A stretch of 64,000 nt of DNA, taken from NCBI GenBank assembly GCA_964418645.1, contig CAYQME010000001.1, positions 1 to 64,000 of the forward strand, given 5' to 3'. Shown here in pieces: positions 50,566 through 58,489 of this stretch. Below the pieces are notes generated by a model, which had not been told where the DNA came from, made no database searches, and saw only the letters and a list, made by a program, of their open reading frames with translations. The DNA is from JAADHG01 sp964418645 (GTDB lineage: Bacteria; Bacteroidota; Bacteroidia; Flavobacteriales; Flavobacteriaceae). The translations under genes were made by a program, and so were the position numbers. Within the stretch, counting starts at the first letter, position 1. The number at the start of each line of letters is the position of its first letter.

Positions 50566-50571
50566 TGTAAA
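50558..50571. promoter_or_regulatory. Operator-like palindrome A (overlaps XRE start)
   Basis: TTTACCATTGTAAA: arms TTTAC and GTAAA with 4-base spacer. It covers the XRE ATG (50563-50565) and abuts its -7 box. Confidence 0.6.
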
Positions 50572-50579
50572 CAAAGTTA
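50572..50579 (-). promoter_or_regulatory. Candidate -7 box of the XRE gene
   Basis: TAACTTTG on the minus strand, exact TAnnTTTG, only 6 bases before the ATG. Transcription would then begin at or next to the start codon, giving a leaderless mRNA. Confidence 0.4.
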
Positions 50580-50768
50580 ATCATTTTTTATTTTAATGTA
50601 ATGTGCTAAATTTTAAAATATCAATGTTTATAGCAATTTAATACTATTAATATATAAAGTAATAGTTATAATAAATATATTTATATTATTGATATATATT
50701 ATATTACGTATAACATATAAGGTTTGATAAAATTTTTAATTCTGCTTTAATCTTTTACAGATAAAAAA

Positions 50769-50782
50769 TATACAATTGTAAA
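50769..50782. promoter_or_regulatory. Operator-like palindrome B
   Basis: TATACAATTGTAAA, 12 of 14 to the TTTACnnTTGTAAA consensus, core TACAATTGTA. Confidence 0.5.
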
Positions 50783-50802
50783 TTGTACTACTCAAAAATA
50801 TG

Positions 50803-50816
50803 TTTACAATTGTAAT
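50803..50816. promoter_or_regulatory. Operator-like palindrome C
   Basis: TTTACAATTGTAAT; the core TTACAATTGTAA is a perfect 12-base palindrome. 34 bases after site B, about three helical turns. Confidence 0.6.
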
Positions 50817-50826
50817 TATTAGTTTG

Positions 50827-50840
50827 TTTACTTTTGTAAA
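50827..50840. promoter_or_regulatory. Operator-like palindrome D, over the M14 -7 box
   Basis: TTTACTTTTGTAAA, arms TTTAC/GTAAA. Overlaps the TACTTTTG box at 50829-50836, so a bound repressor would block the promoter. 24 bases after site C. Confidence 0.6.
50829..50836 (+). promoter_or_regulatory. -7 box of the M14 peptidase gene
   Basis: TACTTTTG, exact TAnnTTTG. TTG at 50810-50812 with 16-base spacing. Start would be about 12 bases before the ATG at 50855. Confidence 0.5.
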
Positions 50841-50854
50841 GTCAATGTTTAGAA

Positions 50855-52015
50855 ATGATAAAAGAATTAGACTTCGAGCAGTTATTCTATAGATATAAAG
50901 AGGGTGCTATCGGGCATCGTTATATTACAAATAGCCATATTGAACCCTTACTTAAAAAATTGGATTCTAATTTTGTAATTGATATCATTGGGCATTCAGT
51001 AAATGGAATCCCTATTTACAGCATTAAAATAGGAAGTGGTGTAAAAAAAATACTCATGTGGTCTCAAATGCATGGCAACGAATCTACAACAACTAAAGCT
51101 CTATCTGATTTGTTTAATTCTTTGAGTGATACAAGGCTTAGTGATATATTAAAGTACTGTACCCTTTTTATCATTCCTATTCTTAATCCAGATGGCGCTT
51201 TAGCATATACCAGACTAAATGCTAACAACATTGATTTAAACAGGGATGCGCAACGCTTAACACAACCGGAAAGTATAGTTTTAAGAAAGGTATTTAATGA
51301 TTTTCAGCCCAGTTTTTGTTTTAACCTTCACGGTCAGCGTACAATTTTTAGTGCAGGAAATACAAATAAACCAGCAATAATAAGCTTTTTAGCTCCTGCA
51401 CAAGATATGGAATGTATGGTAACTGAGGATAGGATGATTGCAATGGAAGTTATTGTATTTATGAATAATATGCTGCAAGAATATATTCCAAATCAAGTTG
51501 GGAGGTACGATGATGCATTTAATATTAACTGCGTTGGAGATACTTTTCAAAGTGAAAATGTACCAACCATTTTATTTGAAGCTGGTCATTACATTAATGA
51601 TTATAACAGAGAAATAACACGTAAGTATCTTTATATGTCTTTATTGAATGCTTTAACTACTATTGCTAGTAAAGATAATCTGAGAGGAAATTATTCATCA
51701 TATGTAGATATACCAGAAAACCATAAATTGTTTTCTGACATCATTATTAGAAACGCAAAAATTGTAGAATCACAAAAAGAACGCATTCTTGATATTGCAT
51801 TTCAATATGATGAAGTTTTAGTTGATAGTAAAATTAAGTTTCTACCAAAAATCAAAGCCTTTGGTGATTTATCAAAATTTTATGGGCATAAAACAATAGA
51901 TGCTAATAAACAATTGGTAAAACTAGCAAGTGGAAATCCATTAAAAGTAGATTGCGAAATCGATTTCGTTTTGATTGATAATAAATTATTTTCATTAAAA
52001 CCTGTAAATAATTAA
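50855..52015 (+). CDS. M14 family zinc carboxypeptidase-like protein
   Basis: 386 residues, no signal peptide. Zinc site HGNE (His73, Glu76) in WSQMHGNESTTTKAL, then IDLNRDAQ with Asn-Arg, the third ligand region FCFNLHGQRTIFSAG (His), and catalytic Glu in TILFEAGHYIND. Complete M14 set in a protein that lacks an export signal, so an intracellular peptidase or amidase is more likely than a secreted carboxypeptidase. Likely controlled by the XRE protein through sites B-D; a Lrp gene follows after 65 bases. Confidence 0.9.
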   Translation: MIKELDFEQLFYRYKEGAIGHRYITNSHIEPLLKKLDSNFVIDIIGHSVNGIPIYSIKIGSGVKKILMWSQMHGNESTTTKALSDLFNSLSDTRLSDILKYCTLFIIPILNPDGALAYTRLNANNIDLNRDAQRLTQPESIVLRKVFNDFQPSFCFNLHGQRTIFSAGNTNKPAIISFLAPAQDMECMVTEDRMIAMEVIVFMNNMLQEYIPNQVGRYDDAFNINCVGDTFQSENVPTILFEAGHYINDYNREITRKYLYMSLLNALTTIASKDNLRGNYSSYVDIPENHKLFSDIIIRNAKIVESQKERILDIAFQYDEVLVDSKIKFLPKIKAFGDLSKFYGHKTIDANKQLVKLASGNPLKVDCEIDFVLIDNKLFSLKPVNN

Positions 52016-52047
52016 ATAAAAATAGATAATCTTTAACAAAAATGTAT

Positions 52048-52055
52048 TAATTTTG
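52048..52055 (+). promoter_or_regulatory. Candidate -7 box of the Lrp gene
   Basis: TAATTTTG, exact TAnnTTTG, 26 bases before the ATG; no TTG at the normal distance. Confidence 0.35.
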
Positions 52056-52080
52056 CTTTTTATTTAACAAATATATAGAA

Positions 52081-52560
52081 ATGGCAAAGTTTAGATTAGA
52101 CGAAGTTGATCATAAAATTCTTGATATGTTAATAGACAATACGAGAATTCCTTTTACAGATATCGCAAAAAAATTATTAATCTCGGCAGGAACTGTTCAC
52201 GTTCGCGTTAAAAAAATGGAAGATGCAGGAATTATACAAGGATCATCACTAACACTTGATTATCAAAAGCTTGGTTATTCTTTTATTGCCTATGTTGGAG
52301 TGTTTTTACAAAATACATCTCAAACAAAATTTGTTTTACAACGTATCAATGATATTCCTCATGTTACTGTGGCTCATATTACTACGGGTAAGTTTAATAT
52401 TTTTTGTAAAATTAGAGCCAAAGACACTACACATGCAAAGGAGATTATTTTTATGCTTGATGATATTGAGGGGGTTTATAGAACAGAAACCATGATATCA
52501 TTAGAAGAAAGCATTAATGATAAAAAACGTTTGATGCATTCTATTTTTAATGATTTATAA
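52081..52560 (+). CDS. Lrp/AsnC family transcriptional regulator
   Basis: 159 residues. HTH at 5-60 (VDHKILDMLIDNTRIPFTDIAKKL, AGTVHVRVKKMEDAGII) and RAM/AsnC ligand-binding domain at 70-145 (YVGVFLQNTS, HVTVAHITTGKFNIFCKIRAKD, EGVYRTETMISLEESI). Amino-acid-responsive global or local regulator; which amino acid is not evident. Follows the M14 peptidase gene and could be in its transcript or use its own box. Confidence 0.94.
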   Translation: MAKFRLDEVDHKILDMLIDNTRIPFTDIAKKLLISAGTVHVRVKKMEDAGIIQGSSLTLDYQKLGYSFIAYVGVFLQNTSQTKFVLQRINDIPHVTVAHITTGKFNIFCKIRAKDTTHAKEIIFMLDDIEGVYRTETMISLEESINDKKRLMHSIFNDL

Positions 52561-52605
52561 TTCTTAAAGTACTCAAAGATTTTTGTATATGAATTGAGAA
52601 TTACT

Positions 52606-52878
52606 TTAATCGTTTAAGATTTCGTTATCTAAGTCTAAGCCAACATTGTTAGTATCTAATTCAATATTAAAGTTTGTCATTGTATAATGTAGTTTTGAAC
52701 TAACTTTAACAAGGTAAATGGTGTCCTTAGTATTAACTTCTACAGCTTCAATAATTTCATTATGATGGTTATCAAAAGTAACAATATCCTTATCGTTATA
52801 ACCATCTGGAAACTTTTTTGAAAGTAATTTCAATATCTCCGGAGTAAGCTTCTTATAATCGATAATTACGCGCTTCAT
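52606..52878 (-). CDS. Small hypothetical protein, 90 residues
   Basis: MKRVIIDYKKLTPEILKLLSKKF followed by DKDIVTFDNHHNEIIEAVEVN and an acidic tail (NIELDTNNVGLDLDNEILND). Soluble, no Cys. Similar small proteins lie next to proline dehydrogenase and aroB in Flavobacteriaceae in my recollection. Convergent with the Lrp gene; a partial stem AAAGT.CTCAA / TTGAG.ACTTT (52566-52607) may terminate both. Function unknown. Confidence 0.72.
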   Translation of the reverse strand: MKRVIIDYKKLTPEILKLLSKKFPDGYNDKDIVTFDNHHNEIIEAVEVNTKDTIYLVKVSSKLHYTMTNFNIELDTNNVGLDLDNEILND

Positions 52879-53013
52879 GAATATGCTATTAAAGTTATTT
52901 TGTCACATGCAATTTAAATCAAAGTTGTTTTTAAATGATAATTACTTTAGTTGTACTAAATTTACGAATTATTTTACTTCAAAAAAGTATTAGGAGAAAA
53001 AATATAAAGCTAT

Positions 53014-54081
53014 TTATGCCATATAATATGAAAAAGCCTCACGAATAGTTGTATTATCAACTGTGCAATCAATTTTTGTTTTACCAATATCTTCAAGTAA
53101 AACAAAATTGATATTGCCATGAGTATTCTTTTTATCGTATTTCAACAAATCTATAATTGGGAGATAATCGGATTCTAAAAGGGTAACCATACTATATGTA
53201 TTTAAAATAATAGCTTTGATAGATTCTAATTTTTCTTTAGGAAAACCTTCTTGTTTATAAGAAATATAACATGCTAAAATCATTCCTATAGCTATAGCCT
53301 CTCCATGCAATAAATGTGTTTTCTTCGACTCACTTAAAAAATAAGATTCTATAGCATGTCCTAGGGTATGACCAAAATTTAATGTCTTTCGTAGTCCTAT
53401 TTCTGTAAGATCTTGTGTTACTATTTCTTTTTTAATTTGAACAGATTCATAGATTAGCATATCTAAATCTGTGAGAGAGTATTGTACAAGATTGCTCATT
53501 TTATCCCAATATGCTTGGTCATGTATTAACCCGTGTTTTAACATTTCAGCAAAACCAGAACGCATTTCATTTTGTGGTAATGTTTTTAAAAAAGTAGTGT
53601 CAATTAAAACCATTTCACTAAAGTTAATAACACCAATTTGATTTTTTAATGTCCCAAGATCAACACCAGTTTTTCCACCAATCGATGCATCAACCATTGC
53701 CAATAAGCTTGTAGGTATATTAATATATGCAATTCCTCGTTTAAATGTAGAGGCTACAAAGCCGCCTAAATCTGTTACGACACCTCCACCTAAGTTAATC
53801 ATAAGAGACTTTCTATCCGCATTAAGCTCTGAAAGTGTATTCCATACACCTACACAGGTGTCAATTGTTTTATTTATTTCGCCAGCTTCTATTTCAATAA
53901 TTTCAATCTCTTGCTGTACTACTAAATGTGATAAAAAAATAGGGAGACAATTGTCGTGTATATTGGCATCTACAAGTACAAAAATTTTAGAAAAAATTGA
54001 ATTATTTAAAAAGGTATTCAACTCAGTATAACATTTTGAATTAAAATGAATTGCGTAATGTTGTGTAACTATAGATTTCAT
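53014..54081 (-). CDS. aroB: 3-dehydroquinate synthase
   Basis: Second step of the shikimate pathway. 355 residues: NLGGGVVTDLGGFVASTFKRG near 95 (NAD site), NIPTSLLAMVDASIGGKTGVD, GFAEMLKHGLI (Glu), NFGHTLGHAIESYF (His) and LHGEAIAIGMILACY (His): the three zinc ligands are present. Complete. Divergent from the proline dehydrogenase gene. Confidence 0.96.
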   Translation of the reverse strand: MKSIVTQHYAIHFNSKCYTELNTFLNNSIFSKIFVLVDANIHDNCLPIFLSHLVVQQEIEIIEIEAGEINKTIDTCVGVWNTLSELNADRKSLMINLGGGVVTDLGGFVASTFKRGIAYINIPTSLLAMVDASIGGKTGVDLGTLKNQIGVINFSEMVLIDTTFLKTLPQNEMRSGFAEMLKHGLIHDQAYWDKMSNLVQYSLTDLDMLIYESVQIKKEIVTQDLTEIGLRKTLNFGHTLGHAIESYFLSESKKTHLLHGEAIAIGMILACYISYKQEGFPKEKLESIKAIILNTYSMVTLLESDYLPIIDLLKYDKKNTHGNINFVLLEDIGKTKIDCTVDNTTIREAFSYYMA

Positions 54082-54149
54082 AAAGAGTGAACCAAAAATT
54101 TGGCATGAAAATAAGTAGAATTTTATTAAAAAAGTATCTTAGTTATAAA

Positions 54150-54157
54150 TATCTTTG
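54150..54157 (+). promoter_or_regulatory. Candidate -7 box of the proline dehydrogenase gene
   Basis: TATCTTTG, exact TAnnTTTG, 20 bases before the ATG. No -33 TTG at the normal distance. Confidence 0.4.
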
Positions 54158-54176
54158 TTTAAAATAATTTTTAGAT

Positions 54177-55349
54177 ATGTCAGAAACAAGAATTTTTGAT
54201 AATACTGAAATTGCTTTTAAGCTGAAAAGCGATTCCGAGTTAGAACGTGCCTACTTTTTGTTTAAAATGATTTCTCACGAACCATTGGTGCGAATAGGTA
54301 CAGCAGCAACCAATTTTGCACTAAAAGCAAGCTTACCAATAGAAGGATTAATACGATCGACAGTTTTTGATCATTTTTGTGGAGGAGTTAATGAAGGTGA
54401 TTGCTTGCAAGTTATAGATAGCATGTTTAATGAAGGCGTTTCAAGTGTTTTAGATTATTCAGTTGAAGGTAAAGAAAATGAAGCTCAATTCGATATTGCT
54501 GTAAATAAAACGCTTGAAATAATTGAGTTTGCTTCAAATAAGGAATCGATGCCAATAGCGGTTTTTAAACCAACAGGTTTTGGACGCCTTGATTTGTATG
54601 AAAAAAAAGGAAGTGGTATTACGCTTACTGCTGATGAGCAAGATGAATGGCATAAAATTATAGAGCGCTATCATAAGGTTTGCAAACTTGCAAAAGAAAA
54701 AGATATAGAAGTTCTTATTGATGCTGAAGAAAGTTGGATGCAAGATGCTGCTGATGCATTGGTAGAGGAGATGATGAAGATTTACAACACTGATAAACCA
54801 ATTGTTTTTAACACGATACAAGCTTACCGCTGGGACAGATTTGACTATCTTAAAGGATTACATAAGCGCAGTAAAAAAGAAGGTTATACCATTGGAATGA
54901 AAATTGTTAGAGGCGCATATATGGAAAAAGAAAGATTAAGGGCTCAAGAAAAAAATTATATATCTCCAATTTGTAAAGATAAAAAAGCTTCCGATGACAA
55001 TTTTAATAATATACTTACTTATATCTTAAATAATCTTAACAATATTTCTCTTTTTGTAGGGACACATAATGAAGAAAGTTCATATTTAGCAATGGAGATT
55101 ATGGAAAAACTCAAAATAGCTAAAAAAGATAATCGTGTGTGGTTTGGGCAACTTTATGGTATGAGTGACCATATTAGCTTTAATAGTGCAAATGCTGGCT
55201 ATAACGTTGCTAAATATGTACCATTTGGCCCCGTTAAAGATGTTATGCCATATTTAATACGTAGAGCAGAGGAAAACACATCTGTATCAGGACAAACCAA
55301 TAGAGAGCTTAACTTATTGAAACAAGAAAAAAAAAGAAGAAAACTTTAG
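54177..55349 (+). CDS. Proline dehydrogenase (monofunctional)
   Basis: FAD enzyme oxidising proline to pyrroline-5-carboxylate. 390 residues, TIM-barrel pattern: VFDHFCGGVNEGD, MPIAVFKPTGFGRLDLYEKK, VLIDAEESWMQDAADAL, IVFNTIQAYRWDRFDYL, KIVRGAYMEKERLRA and YLIRRAEENTSVSG (substrate Arg-Arg). No P5C dehydrogenase domain, so a one-domain enzyme. Convergent with wzc. Confidence 0.93.
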   Translation: MSETRIFDNTEIAFKLKSDSELERAYFLFKMISHEPLVRIGTAATNFALKASLPIEGLIRSTVFDHFCGGVNEGDCLQVIDSMFNEGVSSVLDYSVEGKENEAQFDIAVNKTLEIIEFASNKESMPIAVFKPTGFGRLDLYEKKGSGITLTADEQDEWHKIIERYHKVCKLAKEKDIEVLIDAEESWMQDAADALVEEMMKIYNTDKPIVFNTIQAYRWDRFDYLKGLHKRSKKEGYTIGMKIVRGAYMEKERLRAQEKNYISPICKDKKASDDNFNNILTYILNNLNNISLFVGTHNEESSYLAMEIMEKLKIAKKDNRVWFGQLYGMSDHISFNSANAGYNVAKYVPFGPVKDVMPYLIRRAEENTSVSGQTNRELNLLKQEKKRRKL

Positions 55350-55371
55350 AGTTATAAACTATAAATTATTA

Positions 55372-57675
55372 TTAAAAGAATTTAAATTTTTTCTTAGGAA
55401 TATTTCCATAGCCATAGCCATAACCCTTTTTCTGTATAACAGCATTTAAGAGCACGACCATATTAGGTAATCTTTTTTCATCATACATTGATTGTGCAAC
55501 ATGCAATTGGCGCTTATCAATATAATTAGCTCTTACTACATAAATTACCATATCAGCGAATTTACTAATCAATAGAGTGTCGGTTACTAGCCCAACTGCT
55601 GCGGTATCTACAATAATGTAATCATATTTATTTTTTACAGCATTAAAAAGTATTTCTAATTTTTCATCCATTAATAACTCTGCTGGATTAGGAGGGATGG
55701 TTCCACAAAGAATTATGTCTAGATTATCACTTACCTTATTAATTACATCAGCAAAATTTATTTTATTATTAATAATAAAGTTAGTTAAACCAAGCCCTTT
55801 TTCACCTTCAATACCTAAATATTTATTCAATTTTGGAACTCGGATATCTGTTTCAATAATCAATACTTTTTTATTGGAAAAAGATAAGGATTTTGCTAGG
55901 TTAATAGTTGTATGTGACTTTCCCTCTTTACTTGTGGTAGATGTTACAAAAATAGTTTTCCCTTTACTTTTTCCTGTATTAGGAATCATAAAATCAATAT
56001 TTGTCCTAATTAATCTGAAAGCTTCAGCTTTTGGAGAATAGTCTAGTTTTTCTATAAAAACGTTTTTAGAGCTTGATCTAGGAACATCTCCAATAAAAGG
56101 TATAGATAGCTCTTTATTAACATCACTCTTAATTCTAATTTTTGTATCCAGCATGTCTAAAATGTAAACTGTACTTGTTGGAATAAGGAACGCTAAAATA
56201 AAAGCCCCTAAAAATAATATTTCTTTTTTTGGCCAAATAGGGAGTGAGCTTGCAAAAGCGTCGTCTATGATTATAGCATTGGGCGATGTTACACCATGTG
56301 ATATAGCAGATTCTTCACGCTTTTGTAATAAATATAGATATAAAGATTCTTTAATATCTTGTTGGCGCTTTAAGTCTCTAAACTGCCTTTCCTTTTTAGG
56401 GGCAGAATACAACTGAGACGAAATTCTTGAACCTTCTTTATCTAGTGCTTCAAGCTTTATTTTATTTGAAGATCTAATATTCTCTAAACCAGTGTTTAAA
56501 CTTTGCTTTAAGCTTATAATTTGCGCATCTAAATTTACAACAACAGGGTTTTTTTCGCTTGAATTTTTTAGCATTCTATTACGCTGAATAACTAAATCGT
56601 TGTGTTTTTTGGTGATTTCATTTATAGAGTTATCTCTAAAAGACATATTGGCGGGAATAAGTTCACTATTGCCACTATTCTCTTTCAAGTAATTAGACAT
56701 ATAGTCAATTAGCTGCAATTCTGTTGAAGTGGCTACTTGTTGGACTTCTATATCTCTTTCTGTTTGAAGAAAAATACTTGATTGTGAGGATAAATCGGTT
56801 AATTTATTATCCTTTTTAATGGTCTCAGAAGTTAAATCTACAGCTGATAATTCAGATGAAACCACTTGTAAACGATTATTAATGAAATCGGAAGTAACTT
56901 TAACAACTTCATTTTTATTAGTAACAACAAGTTGGTTGTACTCGTCAATAAGGCTGTTTAATATATCTTCTCCTTTTTCAATTACAGGCTCAACGAGTTC
57001 TATGTTTATAATACTCGAATTTTCACCATACGTTTTAATTTTAATTTTTTCACTATAGTTTGCACTAACTTTTGAAATTGGAGATACTTTTATTTTGACA
57101 CTTTTTCCAACTTTCATTTCTGGCTGATCAAAGTTGGGAGTTAAAATAATATCTCCAACAGTGGTATTAATATTATCGCCAAAGTTGAATTTTTTGTTAG
57201 AGTTTTTAAATTTAAATTGAGTTCTAGAGATTACATTTAAGATATAAGTAGTATCTATAGTCGTTAAAACACTGTCTTGTTCTAGAAAATTAATAGTTAA
57301 AGGCGGATTAGTATATATTTCAAGTTCCTTAATAGTCCCTTGTATATAGTATTGTATATTAAGATTTAACTTAGATACAACATTATTAATTATCGTTCTA
57401 GAGCCTAAGACTTGGATTTCGTCTTGAACACTATTATAATCTTTTTCAAATAATCCATAATCATACGCTCTATTCACCTCTCTTTGCATGCCTTTTTCAT
57501 TACTATCAGCAATTTTAATTGTAGCTTCTATTTTATAAGTATTAGTAGCGTATCGTAAGTATAAAAATGTAATTGCAAAACAAATAAAGAAACTAGTTAA
57601 AAACCATTTCCATTTTACTAAATATTTTTCTAGTTGTTCTCTTAGACTAGAGCTATTTTTAGGATGTAAAGTCAT
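55372..57675 (-). CDS. wzc: Polysaccharide co-polymerase / tyrosine autokinase (Wzc-like)
   Basis: 767 residues. N-terminal membrane segment (WFLTSFFICFAITFLYLRY) and periplasmic Wzz domain with coiled coils (residues 60-500), second membrane segment near 490 (ILFLGAFILAFLIPTSTVYIL), then the BY-kinase at about 540-767: FVTSTTSKEGKSHTTINLAK (Walker A), VLIIETDIRVP (A'), YDYIIVDTAAVGLVTD (Walker B). C-terminal tyrosine/glycine cluster GYGYGYGN is the autophosphorylation tail. It controls chain length and export of capsule. Last gene of wza-linked operon. Confidence 0.93.
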   Translation of the reverse strand: MTLHPKNSSSLREQLEKYLVKWKWFLTSFFICFAITFLYLRYATNTYKIEATIKIADSNEKGMQREVNRAYDYGLFEKDYNSVQDEIQVLGSRTIINNVVSKLNLNIQYYIQGTIKELEIYTNPPLTINFLEQDSVLTTIDTTYILNVISRTQFKFKNSNKKFNFGDNINTTVGDIILTPNFDQPEMKVGKSVKIKVSPISKVSANYSEKIKIKTYGENSSIINIELVEPVIEKGEDILNSLIDEYNQLVVTNKNEVVKVTSDFINNRLQVVSSELSAVDLTSETIKKDNKLTDLSSQSSIFLQTERDIEVQQVATSTELQLIDYMSNYLKENSGNSELIPANMSFRDNSINEITKKHNDLVIQRNRMLKNSSEKNPVVVNLDAQIISLKQSLNTGLENIRSSNKIKLEALDKEGSRISSQLYSAPKKERQFRDLKRQQDIKESLYLYLLQKREESAISHGVTSPNAIIIDDAFASSLPIWPKKEILFLGAFILAFLIPTSTVYILDMLDTKIRIKSDVNKELSIPFIGDVPRSSSKNVFIEKLDYSPKAEAFRLIRTNIDFMIPNTGKSKGKTIFVTSTTSKEGKSHTTINLAKSLSFSNKKVLIIETDIRVPKLNKYLGIEGEKGLGLTNFIINNKINFADVINKVSDNLDIILCGTIPPNPAELLMDEKLEILFNAVKNKYDYIIVDTAAVGLVTDTLLISKFADMVIYVVRANYIDKRQLHVAQSMYDEKRLPNMVVLLNAVIQKKGYGYGYGNIPKKKFKFF

Positions 57676-57691
57676 GAAGTTGTAAAATATG

Positions 57692-58477
57692 TTAGTTAAT
57701 TAGAATAGCCGCAACTGTTGCTAATATACCAACTATTGAAATAACGACACCATTACTGTATGATGATTGTCCAACTTTAGCATTATTTGGCACCACATAA
57801 ATTACATCATTTTGTGTTAAGTAATAATTTGATGAATAAAGAACATTTATTGAGGTAAGGTCAAATTTTGTATATTTTTTTTCACCATTTACTTCTCTAA
57901 TTAAAAACACATTATTTCTTTTACCATAAATTGTTAAATCTCCGGCTAATCCTAAAGCTTGTGGCAATGAAATTCTTTCATCTTGTACGGTATAAGTCCC
58001 TGGTTTAGTAACTTCTCCTAGTACTGAAACTGTAAAATTGGCTAATCTAATGTTTACAATGGGGTTTTTAATATACTCGCTTAATTTTGATTTTAGATGA
58101 GATGTAGCTTCAGTTCTAGACAAGCCTCCCAATTTTACGGTACCTAAAACTGGAAACTCAATATTTCCATTACTGTCAACGAGGTATGTTTGCTGCAACA
58201 AAGCTCCTTGCCCATCAATTACAGATTGGGTTGTATATGTGGCTTCTAAATTGAATGGCCTTGCTACCTTAGGATCTAGTGCCGATACATTTATAGTTAA
58301 TAAATCATCTGCTTTATAATGTAGTTCAAAGTTAGGGCTAGAATTATTTATTGCAGCTGATAATGGTTCATCTTGAAAATACACAATATTTTGTTTTGAT
58401 GCACAAGAACTTAAAAGAGCAATTGTAAATAGCGCTGTTATTTTAAATAAATCAAATATTTTTAATTGTGGTTTCAT
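57692..58477 (-). CDS. wza: Polysaccharide export lipoprotein (Wza-like)
   Basis: 261 residues. Lipobox ALLSSCASKQ, then ADDLLTINVSALDPKVARPF and NGNIEFPVLGTVKLGGLSRTEATSHLKSKL (Poly_export and SLBB-type domains: VSVLGEVTKPGTYTVQDERI, NDVIYVVPNN), and a hydrophobic C-terminal helix (VVISIVGILATVAAILIN). It forms the outer-membrane capsule channel with Wzc. Follows the dehydratase gene by 12 bases. Confidence 0.92.
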   Translation of the reverse strand: MKPQLKIFDLFKITALFTIALLSSCASKQNIVYFQDEPLSAAINNSSPNFELHYKADDLLTINVSALDPKVARPFNLEATYTTQSVIDGQGALLQQTYLVDSNGNIEFPVLGTVKLGGLSRTEATSHLKSKLSEYIKNPIVNIRLANFTVSVLGEVTKPGTYTVQDERISLPQALGLAGDLTIYGKRNNVFLIREVNGEKKYTKFDLTSINVLYSSNYYLTQNDVIYVVPNNAKVGQSSYSNGVVISIVGILATVAAILIN

Positions 58478-58489
58478 AATCTTTTATGT

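Noticed and set aside
55697..56041. Plus-strand reading frames inside wzc, capD and DegT genes
   Set aside because: Shadows of long minus-strand genes without family motifs.
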